A stretch of DNA of 64,000 nucleotides from an uncultured Roseovarius sp. (GTDB taxonomy: Bacteria > Pseudomonadota > Alphaproteobacteria > Rhodobacterales > Rhodobacteraceae), in the NCBI GenBank assembly GCA_947497295.1, contig CANMFU010000001.1, forward strand, positions 1 to 64,000, given 5' to 3'. The notes under the pieces were generated by a model that saw nothing but the letters and a program-made list of their open reading frames with translations, had not been told where the DNA came from and did not search any database. Below, in pieces: positions 1 through 9,813 of this stretch (position 1 is the stretch's first letter; every line of letters begins with the position of its first letter). A program made the position numbers and the translations under genes.

Positions 1-1
1 T

Positions 2-760
2 TTTGCCCTCTTTCGCCGATGGCCACACGAACCGACCCTTCTCCAGGCGCTTGCTGAACAGACAGGCACCTTGGCCGAGGGAGTCATTCGTATAGGTCTC
101 GCGCACGGTACGGTGACTGGCTTCGGTTCAGATGATAGCGACGTTTCCAACTACATCAGCCCGGATAGGCCAAAGTCGGCGGGGCTCGCCTATTTGGCGC
201 TGGGCGATTGGCACGGACAAAAAAAGATCAACGGCAAAGCCTGGTATAGTGGCACACATGAGATCGACGCCTTTGATGTAGAAGGCGGTGGACAGGCGCT
301 TCTGGTCGAAATTGAGAGTGCTAATGCCACGCCAGTTGTTAAGCCAGTTGAGACTGGCCATTATCGATGGATGACGTTCCGTGAGCAAATCAGCAGCCGC
401 AAAGAAATCGATGCTTTCGTTACGACCCTACGTCACAGCGGGGATGATCTGAACCGAATTCTGGCACGCATTCATGTTGAAGGTGCCGTCTCACTTCAGG
501 ATCGGCAGTATTTTGAAGAAAGAATCGTCGAACAGGTTTCGGCAGCTTTCTGTTATCTGCGAGTCGATGATGTCCGGCTCTTCCCAAGTCCGAGCGAAGA
601 CGACCTCGATCAGATTGATCGGGGCGGCTTTGTGCGAACTGCCGCCGATGCTTTGAAGCAAAAGGCTCATAACATGAGTGACCCCGAACACGAGATCGCT
701 GCGCTGGCGCTTCAACGTTTATACATTGAACATATGAAATTGCAGACGAGGAGCCAATGA
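2..760 (+). CDS. SbcD/YhaO-like metallophosphoesterase (DNA repair exonuclease), C-terminal part, truncated by window start
   Basis: Open frame continues upstream of the listed start (PTLLQALAEQTGTLAEG...IRIGLAHGTV...LALGDWHG); ATGA overlap with the following SMC-like ATPase gene. Confidence 0.7.
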   Translation, partial: FALFRRWPHEPTLLQALAEQTGTLAEGVIRIGLAHGTVTGFGSDDSDVSNYISPDRPKSAGLAYLALGDWHGQKKINGKAWYSGTHEIDAFDVEGGGQALLVEIESANATPVVKPVETGHYRWMTFREQISSRKEIDAFVTTLRHSGDDLNRILARIHVEGAVSLQDRQYFEERIVEQVSAAFCYLRVDDVRLFPSPSEDDLDQIDRGGFVRTAADALKQKAHNMSDPEHEIAALALQRLYIEHMKLQTRSQ

Positions 761-2161
761 AGATACGCTCCATCGCTGTCAATCAGTTCAAGAAGTTCAC
801 GACGCCGACGTGTCTCGACGACATCGGGGACGGCCTGAACGTAGTCGTCGGCCCCAACGAAATGGGAAAGTCAACGTTGCTCGATGCGTTGCGCGCCGCA
901 CTGTTCGAGAAATATAGTTCCAAGGCACAGCCAATTGCAGCGCTCCAGAATGACCGAAACCAGGCTGCACCTGTTGTCGAACTCGCATTCGAGGTTGATG
1001 ATGGGATTTATCGGATCAGAAAGCGGTTCGTCAAAAAACCATATGCTCGCCTGTTCTGCCCAGACGGGCGAAAATTGGAGGGCGATGAAGCAGAAGAAAC
1101 GCTACGCAAACTTCTCGGTTTCGATGAACCCGGCAAGACCGGCGCGAAGCCCGAAACCCTCGGTATGTGGAATGTGCTTTGGGTCCAACAAGGCCAATCC
1201 TTTGGTGCCCTCGATCTTCCTGACAGCGCACGGTCAAACCTACACAGCGCACTGGAATCTGAAGTCGGCGAGGTTCTCGGCGGCAGGCGTGGAAGGGCGG
1301 TGCCCGAGGCGGTTGATAGGCAGCTATCAGAGCTGGTCACGTCCACCGGCAAGCCCCGTGGAAATTATAAGGACCTGATCGAGGAAGTTGAGACGCTGCG
1401 GTCCGACATCGAAGGACTGCAAACCCGCCGCAGTGATCTCTCTAATACCTTGGAAGAGCTGGAAGCTGCGCAGGAGACGCTTGCGCGCCTTTCATCGAGA
1501 GAGCTTGATCAAAAGAACAAGGAAGAACTGGAGGCAGCTCGGAGCAGACATGGTGAGCTTGCCAAGCTGGAGTCGCGTATTGAGGCGGCGACGACAGATG
1601 TCGAGCTAAAGAAACGCAATCTGGAGCAAGCCGAACAGGCCCTGTCCGAGCGACGCGCTCTGAAGATGCAGATAATGACCGACGAGAAGGCAGTTGAGGC
1701 GGCGAAAGAGAAACTCGATGAAGTGCGCGAGAAAGATCAGGAGTTGAGGAAACGGGTCGAGGGGCTTCGCAAAGGCGCGAGGAAAGCAGAGGATGCAGTC
1801 ATCAAGGCTGACAACGCTGTGTCAATGGCTCGCCGAGTTCTCACTGCTGTCCAACGCGACGGACGAATTCGCGAGCTTCAGGAGCGCTACAAGAAAGCCC
1901 ATGAGGCTGAAAATAAGCAAATGGCAGCGCAGCAGGGTGCGGCAGCTATTCTCGCAGGGCCATCCCGCGACCGTCGTCCTAGACGATGCGTTGGTGTTCT
2001 CCGATGATCGGAGAATGGGCCGTATGTTCGACATTCTGAACATGGTTGGGCAGCAAGTTCAGATCATCGTACTTACGTGTCGTGAGCAGTTATTCGAAGG
2101 CATAGGCGGCCGCCAATTGTCTCTGAAAACTGCGCACGGCGAAGAATTAATTTCAGCATGA
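757..2161 (+). pseudogene. SMC/YhaN-like AAA ATPase with internal deletion/frameshift
   Basis: N-terminal Walker A (VVGPNEMGKSTLLDALRAALF) and coiled coil in frame 1; Walker B/C-terminus (HPATVVLDDALVFSDDRRMGRMFDILNMVGQQVQIIVLTCREQLFEG) in frame 2; frames switch near 1940-1960; ABC signature region absent. Confidence 0.75.
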
Positions 2162-2229
2162 GATATTTAATGAATAAGCGCTCGATTGAATTTTGATCTA
2201 CGCAAATTTGTACCGGAAAGGGAGTAGTT

Positions 2230-4932
2230 TTGGCATACAAAGAATTACTAGATTGGGCATCCCAAGAGAATCGGCCAACTTGGCAGAAAGACGCCTTGCG
2301 TCGGATTGCGAAAAACGGTGAGCTGACGGAAGAGGATCTATGTGTTTTGCGCACACATATCGAAGTATCCAAAGAGCTTTCCCATCATGATCTCCCAGAG
2401 CTAGACCCAATAGCCGAAGACCATCTCTCAGAGGCATCTAGCGACGCCCCAAAAACGGTTCTGGCCTCTCTTGGGCCTGTAAAGCATGTAGATCGACTGG
2501 AAACAGACCAGCCACCAATCCGGTTTGCAGTGAACGGAATCACGCTAGTTTATGGCCCCAATGGATCGGGTAAGAGTGGATACTGCCGAATAGCAAAAAA
2601 TTTATGTCGCTCTCTAGCGCCGGACAGACTGCGCGGGAATGTCTACAAGGATGTCCTCACACCTGCGGCGGAGGTGAATGTTGCATTCCGAGTTGGCGAC
2701 GACGGCGAAGAAAAGAACGAATTATTTTGGCTCGCTGACGAACAACCTCCATCAGAACTTTCAAGGATTTCCGTGTTCGATACAGCATCGGCGAGGGTCT
2801 ACGTCGATAAAGAGCGAAAGATCGAGTTTCTTCCCTACGAGCTAGACCTTCTCAACAAGCTCGGCCTTGCGGCACGCAGCTTGGACGGCGACTTTAAGAC
2901 ACAGGAAGATGCACTCAATGACCAGCTTCGAGTTGCTCTGCCGACCGGCTTTAGCAAGGACACAGCAGTTTCAGGTGTTCTGGCTAAGCTGATTCCAGAA
3001 ACACCTCTTTCAGATTTGCCGTCCAAAGAAGACATCGAGAAGCACGCTGTTTGGAGGGATGAGGAGCAGACTGAGCTTGATCGTCTGGTCGAAGAATCTA
3101 AGAACGATCCGGCTGCCATGGCGCGTTTGCGTCGCGAAGCCAAACAGGCTTTGGCAACAGTGCGCGGCAATATCTCCGATTGCGAGAGCAAAATTGGAGA
3201 TGCGGCGATAAGGGCGCTATCGGAAAAACAGAAAGACGCCGTGCGCAAACGCGAGGCGGCAGAGGCAGCAGCCAGTGAACTTTTCAAAGAGCAGCCGATA
3301 CCCGATATTGGCTCAGAGACATGGGGGCAGATGCTGAAATATGCCCGCGACTTTGCAATGGAAGTTTTTTCTGATCGCGAGGCCCCTCAGATTTCGACCG
3401 CTGGCAGATGTGTCCTGTGTCAGCAAGAATTGGACGATGATGCGTCCGCTCGATTGAAGGCGTTCGATGAGTACTTGGAGGATCGCGCCGCTGCGGATGC
3501 AGCCGCAGCCAAGAAAGGTTTCGAACAGGCGGCAACCTTAGTTTTAAATTACAGCATAAAGTCCCAACAGGAAGTTGGCACGCTTCTCGCTGGTTTCAGC
3601 GCGTTGGACGACGATAGCAAGGCTTTCGCGGTGAAAATTTGCGCGTACTTTGAAAAGGCCATAGCGCGTTTAACGCTGCTCAAGAAGGCGTTGGGAGAAA
3701 GCGAATTTAAGAATCTAGATAAACTTGAGCCTCTCCCGGACTTACCTGTCGATTTGATTTACGCCGATGAGAAAAAATTGGCTGATGACAGCGAAGAATT
3801 CGACCGTCTTGCCGCTGACGATCAGGAGTCGCTGAAGAGGGCTCTGCGAATTGCGGAGTTGAACGACCGCAAAAAACTCAGTCAGGAAATTGTTGTGATC
3901 CTTGATCGGCGGGCCAAACTAGAAGAGCGGCTCAAAATTGGCGGTTGCAGAGGACTTTGCCAGCTGACCCCAATTACCCGTCAAATCACTTTGCGTCGTC
4001 GAAAATTGCTCACGCCTTCGTTGAAGGACGCGCTAAAAGATGAACTTAGCGCGCTGCGGCATACGCATATTCCCGTCGATCTCAATGACCGTGGTGATTT
4101 GGGTAATAGCATTGTTGAAGTTGCACTGTCTGCGCAGCAGCGGGTTGCCAACAACAGCGAGGTGCTGAGCGAAGGTGAGCAGCGCGGGTTGGCGCTTGCC
4201 TGTTTCTTGGCGGAGCTTGAGGAAATTGGTCGCGATCACGGAATCATCGTCGATGATCCAGTTTCTTCACTCGATCACTCGCGGATGCAATCAGTTGCGT
4301 GTCGATTGGCTGAGGAAGCCGCTAAAGGTCGTCAAGTGATTGTCTTTACACATAATATTCTATTTCATCACATGCTTAGCTCTGAAGCACGACGCGTTCA
4401 GGTTGCCTGTCACGAAGAATGGATGAGCAGTCTTGGGGGTAGCCGTTTCGGGATCATCGACGATGCTCAAAAGCCGAGGCAGATGAAAGACGTTTCTAAA
4501 AGGCTTGCGGAGATTGATGACGACTTTAGAGAACTTTCAGATTCACAATATGATCATACTGACGAAAGTTTCCGGGAACCGGTCGTCGGTCTTTATACGC
4601 AGTTGCGAGATACATGGGAGCGCATCGTCGAAGAGATACTTTTGAACAAGGCTGTCCAAAGGTTTAGGCCGGAAATCATGACGCAGCGGCTTGAAGAAGC
4701 ATGTATCGATCCAAAAAATGATTACCCATTGATATTTGAAGGTATGAAGCGTTGCTCTCATTATTCGGGACATGATCTCGCGGAAAACCTACCAGATCAA
4801 CTCCCCGAGGCTGACGATATCATAAAGGATATCGAAGCACTCAAGGCTTTCTCTGATATGGCCTCCCAACGCAAGAAGGCGTTAAGAAAGTCAGGGAGGT
4901 ATGAAGATGGCGTGAAAGCCATTCTCCTCTGA
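2230..4932 (+). CDS. RloC/PrrC-like AAA_13-type ATPase with zinc-hook CxxC
   Basis: Walker A GPNGSGKSGYCRI, CVLC hook within predicted coiled coil, signature LSEGEQRGLALACF, Walker B GIIVDDPVSSLDHSRM, helical C-terminal domain. Confidence 0.75.
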   Translation: MAYKELLDWASQENRPTWQKDALRRIAKNGELTEEDLCVLRTHIEVSKELSHHDLPELDPIAEDHLSEASSDAPKTVLASLGPVKHVDRLETDQPPIRFAVNGITLVYGPNGSGKSGYCRIAKNLCRSLAPDRLRGNVYKDVLTPAAEVNVAFRVGDDGEEKNELFWLADEQPPSELSRISVFDTASARVYVDKERKIEFLPYELDLLNKLGLAARSLDGDFKTQEDALNDQLRVALPTGFSKDTAVSGVLAKLIPETPLSDLPSKEDIEKHAVWRDEEQTELDRLVEESKNDPAAMARLRREAKQALATVRGNISDCESKIGDAAIRALSEKQKDAVRKREAAEAAASELFKEQPIPDIGSETWGQMLKYARDFAMEVFSDREAPQISTAGRCVLCQQELDDDASARLKAFDEYLEDRAAADAAAAKKGFEQAATLVLNYSIKSQQEVGTLLAGFSALDDDSKAFAVKICAYFEKAIARLTLLKKALGESEFKNLDKLEPLPDLPVDLIYADEKKLADDSEEFDRLAADDQESLKRALRIAELNDRKKLSQEIVVILDRRAKLEERLKIGGCRGLCQLTPITRQITLRRRKLLTPSLKDALKDELSALRHTHIPVDLNDRGDLGNSIVEVALSAQQRVANNSEVLSEGEQRGLALACFLAELEEIGRDHGIIVDDPVSSLDHSRMQSVACRLAEEAAKGRQVIVFTHNILFHHMLSSEARRVQVACHEEWMSSLGGSRFGIIDDAQKPRQMKDVSKRLAEIDDDFRELSDSQYDHTDESFREPVVGLYTQLRDTWERIVEEILLNKAVQRFRPEIMTQRLEEACIDPKNDYPLIFEGMKRCSHYSGHDLAENLPDQLPEADDIIKDIEALKAFSDMASQRKKALRKSGRYEDGVKAILL

Positions 4933-5034
4933 GTTGACACGCATTGGTGCATCCTGACGGATCGGGCTCTCATGAACGGAGCCTGAAAAGGTCAGTCTCC
5001 GCCATCCGGCTTCCATCCCTTGCGCGATTTCGGA

Positions 5035-5061
5035 CAGCCGTGAACGGCTGACACTTTTTTT
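5035..5061 (+). terminator. Hairpin plus T-tract downstream of the RloC-like gene
   Basis: cagccg-tgaa-cggctg followed by acacttttttt. Confidence 0.55.
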
Positions 5062-5563
5062 CCTTTTGTTTGGGGCTTGCAGCCCCTGGCCATCAAGACC
5101 CAAGCGCCCTGTTGGGCGCGCTTTGGCGCGTATCCCCGCCCTTCCTCTCTTCGCTCGTGCAGGGCGGGTGCCAGAAGGCGAGATCCAGATGACGGTGTCG
5201 CAGCTTGCGGATCAGTATGGTCGACATACAGGCTGCACCCCAGGCCAGAATGTCGTCCTAGGGATAGGATGATGAGGCGTGCAACGTCAGGGCATTGATG
5301 GCCAGCGACCAGCGCGTCGCCCATTTTTTGTTTCTGAAACTCGGATCACAATCTGGACCCCGGCCTGAACAGGTCAGGGTTTCATTGCGGAAAAATGCGA
5401 AAAAGCGTTGGTTTGATGGACAAGAGATCTTTGCATAGAAGCAAAAATTTCGTGAGTGAGCCGCTTTGGCCCAGAGCGACAGTGTTGCAAATCGTGTATC
5501 CAAGGCAAAACTAGCTGGTCAAACCCGCACGTTCTTTGCCGATCTGGCCAGATTATCCCGCGA

Positions 5564-6082
5564 TCAGGCGCCGCTATTTGATCCGGGCGCTTTTGCATGT
5601 CCCCACGACACCCCATCGAGCAGGCTGAGGTCCAGTGTCTCGCCGTGCAGTACGCTGACATCGCCGGTCGCCTCCATCACGACGGCGCGCACGCAGCCGG
5701 GACTTATGGCGTTCGCTTCGCGTAGTTTGGCGCGCACTTCGTCTTGGGTGACTCGCGCCATTGCAAGGTTTTGCTCAAACAGCTCGCCTTCATAAAACAG
5801 CATCAGGGGCGCGTTGTCGGTCAACCGTGCCAGCGGCTGCCATTTCTGGCGGAGCAGAGAGATGACGAAGCGCGCGGCGAAAAGCGTAGCCAGTGCCACC
5901 AGCCCCGGCCACGGCGTCTTGGCGCTGGTCATCATCGTGGCCAGAACTGACCCCGCCGCGACGGTCAGAGCAAAATCAAAGCTCGCCATTTTCGAGAACG
6001 AGCGTAGGCCGTTCACCCGTGCCAGCACAATTACCGCGATCACGGCCAACAGGGTTTGCGCAGCAATGGCCAGCAGGTCCAT
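5564..6082 (-). CDS. DUF421 (YetF-like) membrane protein
   Basis: N-terminal TM helices and LARVNGLRSFSKMASFDFALTVAAGSVLATM motif. Confidence 0.75.
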   Translation of the reverse strand: MDLLAIAAQTLLAVIAVIVLARVNGLRSFSKMASFDFALTVAAGSVLATMMTSAKTPWPGLVALATLFAARFVISLLRQKWQPLARLTDNAPLMLFYEGELFEQNLAMARVTQDEVRAKLREANAISPGCVRAVVMEATGDVSVLHGETLDLSLLDGVSWGHAKAPGSNSGA

Positions 6083-6085
6083 GAT

Positions 6086-6751
6086 TTATCCTTTACCTTT
6101 CAGGGCAAGTCCCCGGAACAGAAAAACGGTGCAGAGTACCCCGACAATAGCGCAGGCGATCAGCCCCAAAACCCGCTCCAGCAGGCCGTCGATGGATGTG
6201 GCAGACATCAGGAACACCGCCGACATGACAGCCCAAAGTGGGCCCAGTACGATCAACGCAGCGCCCGACTTGCCATGGCCCGCGCTGCGTAAACCCGCTT
6301 GCATAACGGCGCAGACCGCAAGAAAAAGACCGCCCAGCGCATAGACGAGATACATGTGGATGACGACACCCTCGTTATCTTTGTCTCCGTATTCGTTTCG
6401 CGCTGCAATCACGGTGACCAGTGCGGCGAGCACGGCAAGCGAACCAACGCCGATGCTCCAACCGCCGGAACCCAGATGCGCGTGCGCGGCGGCCAGACCT
6501 GTTGCCATAAGTCCGGCGGCGAAACCGTATAGCGCCACGTCCATGATGATTTCGTGACGACCGGCCGCAAGATCGCTGATCGTATCGGCGATCCAGTCGT
6601 GATCAGGCACGATTATAGCAGCGATTACAGTGCCGACAATCAGTGCCGCGCATCCGGCGATTCCGATGATGCTAAGCGATATCAGCAGCCAGGGACGCTC
6701 TGGATTTTGGTGCAAGGCAGCGCTTTGCCGACGCGGCGATCCGTGCGACAT
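6086..6751 (-). CDS. DUF998-like integral membrane protein
   Basis: Multiple hydrophobic segments; family recognised by pattern. Confidence 0.6.
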   Translation of the reverse strand: MSHGSPRRQSAALHQNPERPWLLISLSIIGIAGCAALIVGTVIAAIIVPDHDWIADTISDLAAGRHEIIMDVALYGFAAGLMATGLAAAHAHLGSGGWSIGVGSLAVLAALVTVIAARNEYGDKDNEGVVIHMYLVYALGGLFLAVCAVMQAGLRSAGHGKSGAALIVLGPLWAVMSAVFLMSATSIDGLLERVLGLIACAIVGVLCTVFLFRGLALKGKG

Positions 6752-6917
6752 GACCTGATACCTCCCGGTGATTTCAGTTTAACGAATGAGTAACGCCGGG
6801 CGAGCGGCACCCGTTCCGCGTGGACGGCATTTCGCGGATTGCAAAGCTGAAGTCAGCGTTCTGTGGACCTGGATTCCAATGACGCCAGAAACCTCGATTT
6901 GTTTAAGCTAGGTTATT

Positions 6918-6947
6918 GCATACGTTGCAAAAATTTCCAACGTATGC
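6918..6947. repeat. Perfect 10-bp inverted repeat in intergenic region (possible operator or leader hairpin)
   Basis: gcatacgttg-caaaaatttc-caacgtatgc. Confidence 0.6.
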
Positions 6948-7020
6948 GCTTGGGCGCTGCTCGCCTGCGGCCACAAACTGGCAGGCAAATTTGCTGTTAT
7001 CTTTCCGGAGTAACGATCAT

Positions 7021-7349
7021 GCTTAGTGCTAATCTCAAAACGGCGGCGGTCGCCGCACTTTGCACCGCTTTGGCCCTGCCTGCCGCTGCTGCGGACCACA
7101 AGGTCGAAATCATCAAGAAGACGGGCTATGCGATCACTGAATTTTACGGATCGAACAACGACACCAAAAAACTGGGAAGAGGATATTCTGGGCGCGGATG
7201 CGCTGCCGCATAACGGGTCGCTGACCATCGACTTTGACGACGGCCCCGGCCATTGCATTTTCGATTTTCCGGCCAAGTTCTAGGATGGCGACATTCTCAG
7301 GCAAGAAGACGTTGACGTTTGCGCCATTGGCGAATTTACCTTTGAATAA
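7021..7349 (+). pseudogene. Small secreted protein, disrupted by a frameshift in an A-tract and a downstream in-frame TAG
   Basis: MLSANLKTAAVAALCTALALPAAAADHKVEIIKKTGYAITEFYGSNNDTK continues in another frame as NWEEDILGADALPHNGSLTIDFDDGPGHCIFDFPAKF*DGDILRQEDVDVCAIGEFTFE*. Confidence 0.7.
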
Positions 7350-7406
7350 GACCGCGCGAATGTGACTTGGGCGGCGCGAGTCGAACACGCGCCGTCTTTC
7401 GCGACC

Positions 7407-8570
7407 TTACTGCCAGCGGTCGGAAAAATCCTTGGGGATCATCAGGATATCGCGGTCCACCTTCCGAATATCGCGGTGTCCGCAGAACGCCATCGAGACG
7501 TCCAGTTCCTTGTGGATGACCTCCAGCGCGCGGGTCACGCCGGCCTCGCCCATGGCGCCCAAACCATAGATGTAGGCCCGGCCGATATAGGTGCCGGTGG
7601 CACCCATCGCGAGCGCCTTCAGCACGTCCTGACCAGAGCGGATGCCGCTGTCCAGATGCACCTCAATCTTGCCGCCGACCGCGTCCAGGATCGCGGGCAG
7701 AGCGCGGATCGAGCTGAGCGCGCCATCAAGTTGCCGACCGCCGTGGTTGCTGACGATGATGGCGTCGGCGCCCACATTCAGCGCCTGAACCGCGTCGCGC
7801 GCATCGATGATGCCCTTGATGATCAACGGGCCATCCCACATGCGGCGAAACTGCCGGATGCGGTCCCAGTCCAGGGACACATCGAACGCTTCGTTCGTCC
7901 AGACGGCCAGATCGCTGGGGTCTTTGACGCCATGCGCATGGCCTACGATATTGCCGAAAAACCGTCGTTTGGTGCCCAGCATTCCGAGGCCCCATTGCAC
8001 CTTGGTCGCCATGTTGGCGACGCTGCGCGCGGTCAGCTTGGGCGGGGCCGAGAGTCCATTCTTGATATCCTTGTGCCGCTGGCCCAGCATTTGCAGATCG
8101 ACGGTGATGACTGCGGCGGAACATTTTGCCGCCTTGGCCCGGTCAAACAGCCGCTGCATGAAATCGTCGTCTTTGAGCGTATAGACCTGCAACCAGAACG
8201 GTTTCGACGTGTTCTCGGCCACGTCCTCGATCGAGCAGATGGACATTGTCGACAGCGTGTAGGGCACGCCAAAGCTTTCGGCGGCGCGGGCGGCCTTGAT
8301 CTCGCCATCGGCGCATTGCATGCCGGTAAGGCCGACAGGCGCCAATGCCACGGGCATTGCCACATCCTGCCCGATCATCTGGCTGGCGGTCGAGCGGCCC
8401 GCCATGTCGATGGCAACACGCTGGCGCAGCAGAATGTCATTAAAATCGCTGCTGTTGGCGCGAAACGTCTGTTCGGTCCAGCTGCCCGACTCGGTATAAT
8501 CGAAGAACATGCGCGGCACGCGGCGGCGGTAGATGCGCTTGAGATCGGCGATTTCGGTGATGACAGGCAT
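7407..8570 (-). CDS. lldD: FMN-dependent alpha-hydroxy acid dehydrogenase (L-lactate dehydrogenase type)
   Basis: MPVITEIADLKRIYRRRVPRMFFDYTESGSWTE..., IIVSNHGGRQLDGA, HLDSGIRSGQDVLKALAMGA. Confidence 0.88.
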   Translation of the reverse strand: MPVITEIADLKRIYRRRVPRMFFDYTESGSWTEQTFRANSSDFNDILLRQRVAIDMAGRSTASQMIGQDVAMPVALAPVGLTGMQCADGEIKAARAAESFGVPYTLSTMSICSIEDVAENTSKPFWLQVYTLKDDDFMQRLFDRAKAAKCSAAVITVDLQMLGQRHKDIKNGLSAPPKLTARSVANMATKVQWGLGMLGTKRRFFGNIVGHAHGVKDPSDLAVWTNEAFDVSLDWDRIRQFRRMWDGPLIIKGIIDARDAVQALNVGADAIIVSNHGGRQLDGALSSIRALPAILDAVGGKIEVHLDSGIRSGQDVLKALAMGATGTYIGRAYIYGLGAMGEAGVTRALEVIHKELDVSMAFCGHRDIRKVDRDILMIPKDFSDRWQ

Positions 8571-9173
8571 GGCGGTCCTTTGCGTCGACTTGAGCGAATT
8601 GACCACGTATTGCAGGCTTCGGCAACGGGGCAATTGCCGCGCGGTTGCCAACTGATGACCCAGTCCGTTGCAGTACGGCTCAGATTCGCCTGCATATTCC
8701 GCGCGCACTGAATAAAGAGTCCAGGGTGTGCGAATCTTGGGGTGATCGAGGAGGCAGACAGACAGCCTAAGACAGGGTCCGTGCCAGTCCCAGCCTCGAA
8801 TACCTTGTTGGCGAGGACAGTGGGCGCAAGCCTGATGTCGGGCCGGGACAGTTTGTCCCGAAACGCTTTCAGTGCAGCGCTGACATCGAAGGGCTGTGTC
8901 TTTATGGCAATGATATTCATGGACCCGACCTTGCGGTATGCGTCCCGGAATTTTGCAACGCAGCCTCTTGCCCAGCCTCAGCGATCAAAAAAGAATCCAC
9001 GACCTTGCGGGCGTCGGAAAGGGTCTTAGAAAGCCAAGTTACGGCCCGCCAAGGTTCAGAGCGCGGCATCGTCAAAGCCCCAAACGACCACCGTCAATTC
9101 GGCAGCCGCTATACAGTGGACACGTTGACTGCTTTTGTCTGTCGTAATCTGGAAACGCTCGGCAGTCGCGACG

Positions 9174-9791
9174 TCAGCTGTCCGCGCCCGGCGCCAGAAG
9201 TCCCGCAATCATCGCCTTGGCACTGTCCGAGCTCCAATGCGCATCGCCCTGCATCCGGGCAACTTCGCGCCCCTCGGGGTCAAGAATTACGGTGATGGGC
9301 AGTCCCAGTACGCCCATTTCGCGCGCAACCTTCTGTCCCGGATCGCGGTGGGCGGGTAGGTTGGCCACGTCGATCTCGTCAAAGAAGCTCTCAATTGCGG
9401 GCACCGCGTTGCGGCCTGTGGCGAGGGTCAGAACCTCAAAGTCGTTGCCGCCGAATTCGGTCTGCAGTTCGGATAGCATCGGCATTTCCTTGCGGCAAGG
9501 CGCGCACCATGTCGCCCAGAAATTCAGCAGCACATATTTGCCCTCGAAATCGACCAAAGTCGCCGTGCCGCCATCCTCGGTGGTAAAGCTTGCGCCTGAT
9601 GCATCCTTGGGGGCGCTGTGAAAGCTGAGTTTTTTCATGTCACCGTCCAGCCCGGCGGCCAGCGCGGTATAGTCGCGCGCGGGTGCCTCGGCGCGGGCGG
9701 TGTCGCCGCCGCCGGCCGCAAGGGCCAGTCCTACTGCGATTGCACCGAGGGCGAGGGCGGGATAAAGCAGTGTTGAACGTGACAGGCGCAT
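9174..9791 (-). CDS. tlpA: TlpA-family thiol:disulfide interchange protein
   Basis: Signal-anchor N-terminus, [16 protein letters not shown] thioredoxin motif; divergent from argH as often seen in Rhodobacteraceae. Confidence 0.85.
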   Translation of the reverse strand: MRLSRSTLLYPALALGAIAVGLALAAGGGDTARAEAPARDYTALAAGLDGDMKKLSFHSAPKDASGASFTTEDGGTATLVDFEGKYVLLNFWATWCAPCRKEMPMLSELQTEFGGNDFEVLTLATGRNAVPAIESFFDEIDVANLPAHRDPGQKVAREMGVLGLPITVILDPEGREVARMQGDAHWSSDSAKAMIAGLLAPGADS

Positions 9792-9813
9792 ATTTCCTCC
9801 AAAGGGGCAGGGC

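Noticed and set aside
5170-5500. Transposase remnant (minus-strand reading DDILAWGAACMSTILIRKLRHRH...)
   Set aside because: No recognisable DDE or IS-end motif; only the hairpin observation is retained.
7362-8711. Long plus-strand ORF (449 aa) opposite lldD
   Set aside because: Low-complexity antisense product of a high-GC gene; the minus strand gives a clear FMN alpha-hydroxy acid dehydrogenase.
8735-9173. Possible gene or remnant between lldD and tlpA (e.g. minus MNIIAIKTQPFDVSAALKAFRDKLSRPDIRLAPTVLANKVFEAG)
   Set aside because: Could not assign to a family and no consistent start/stop; left unannotated rather than called.
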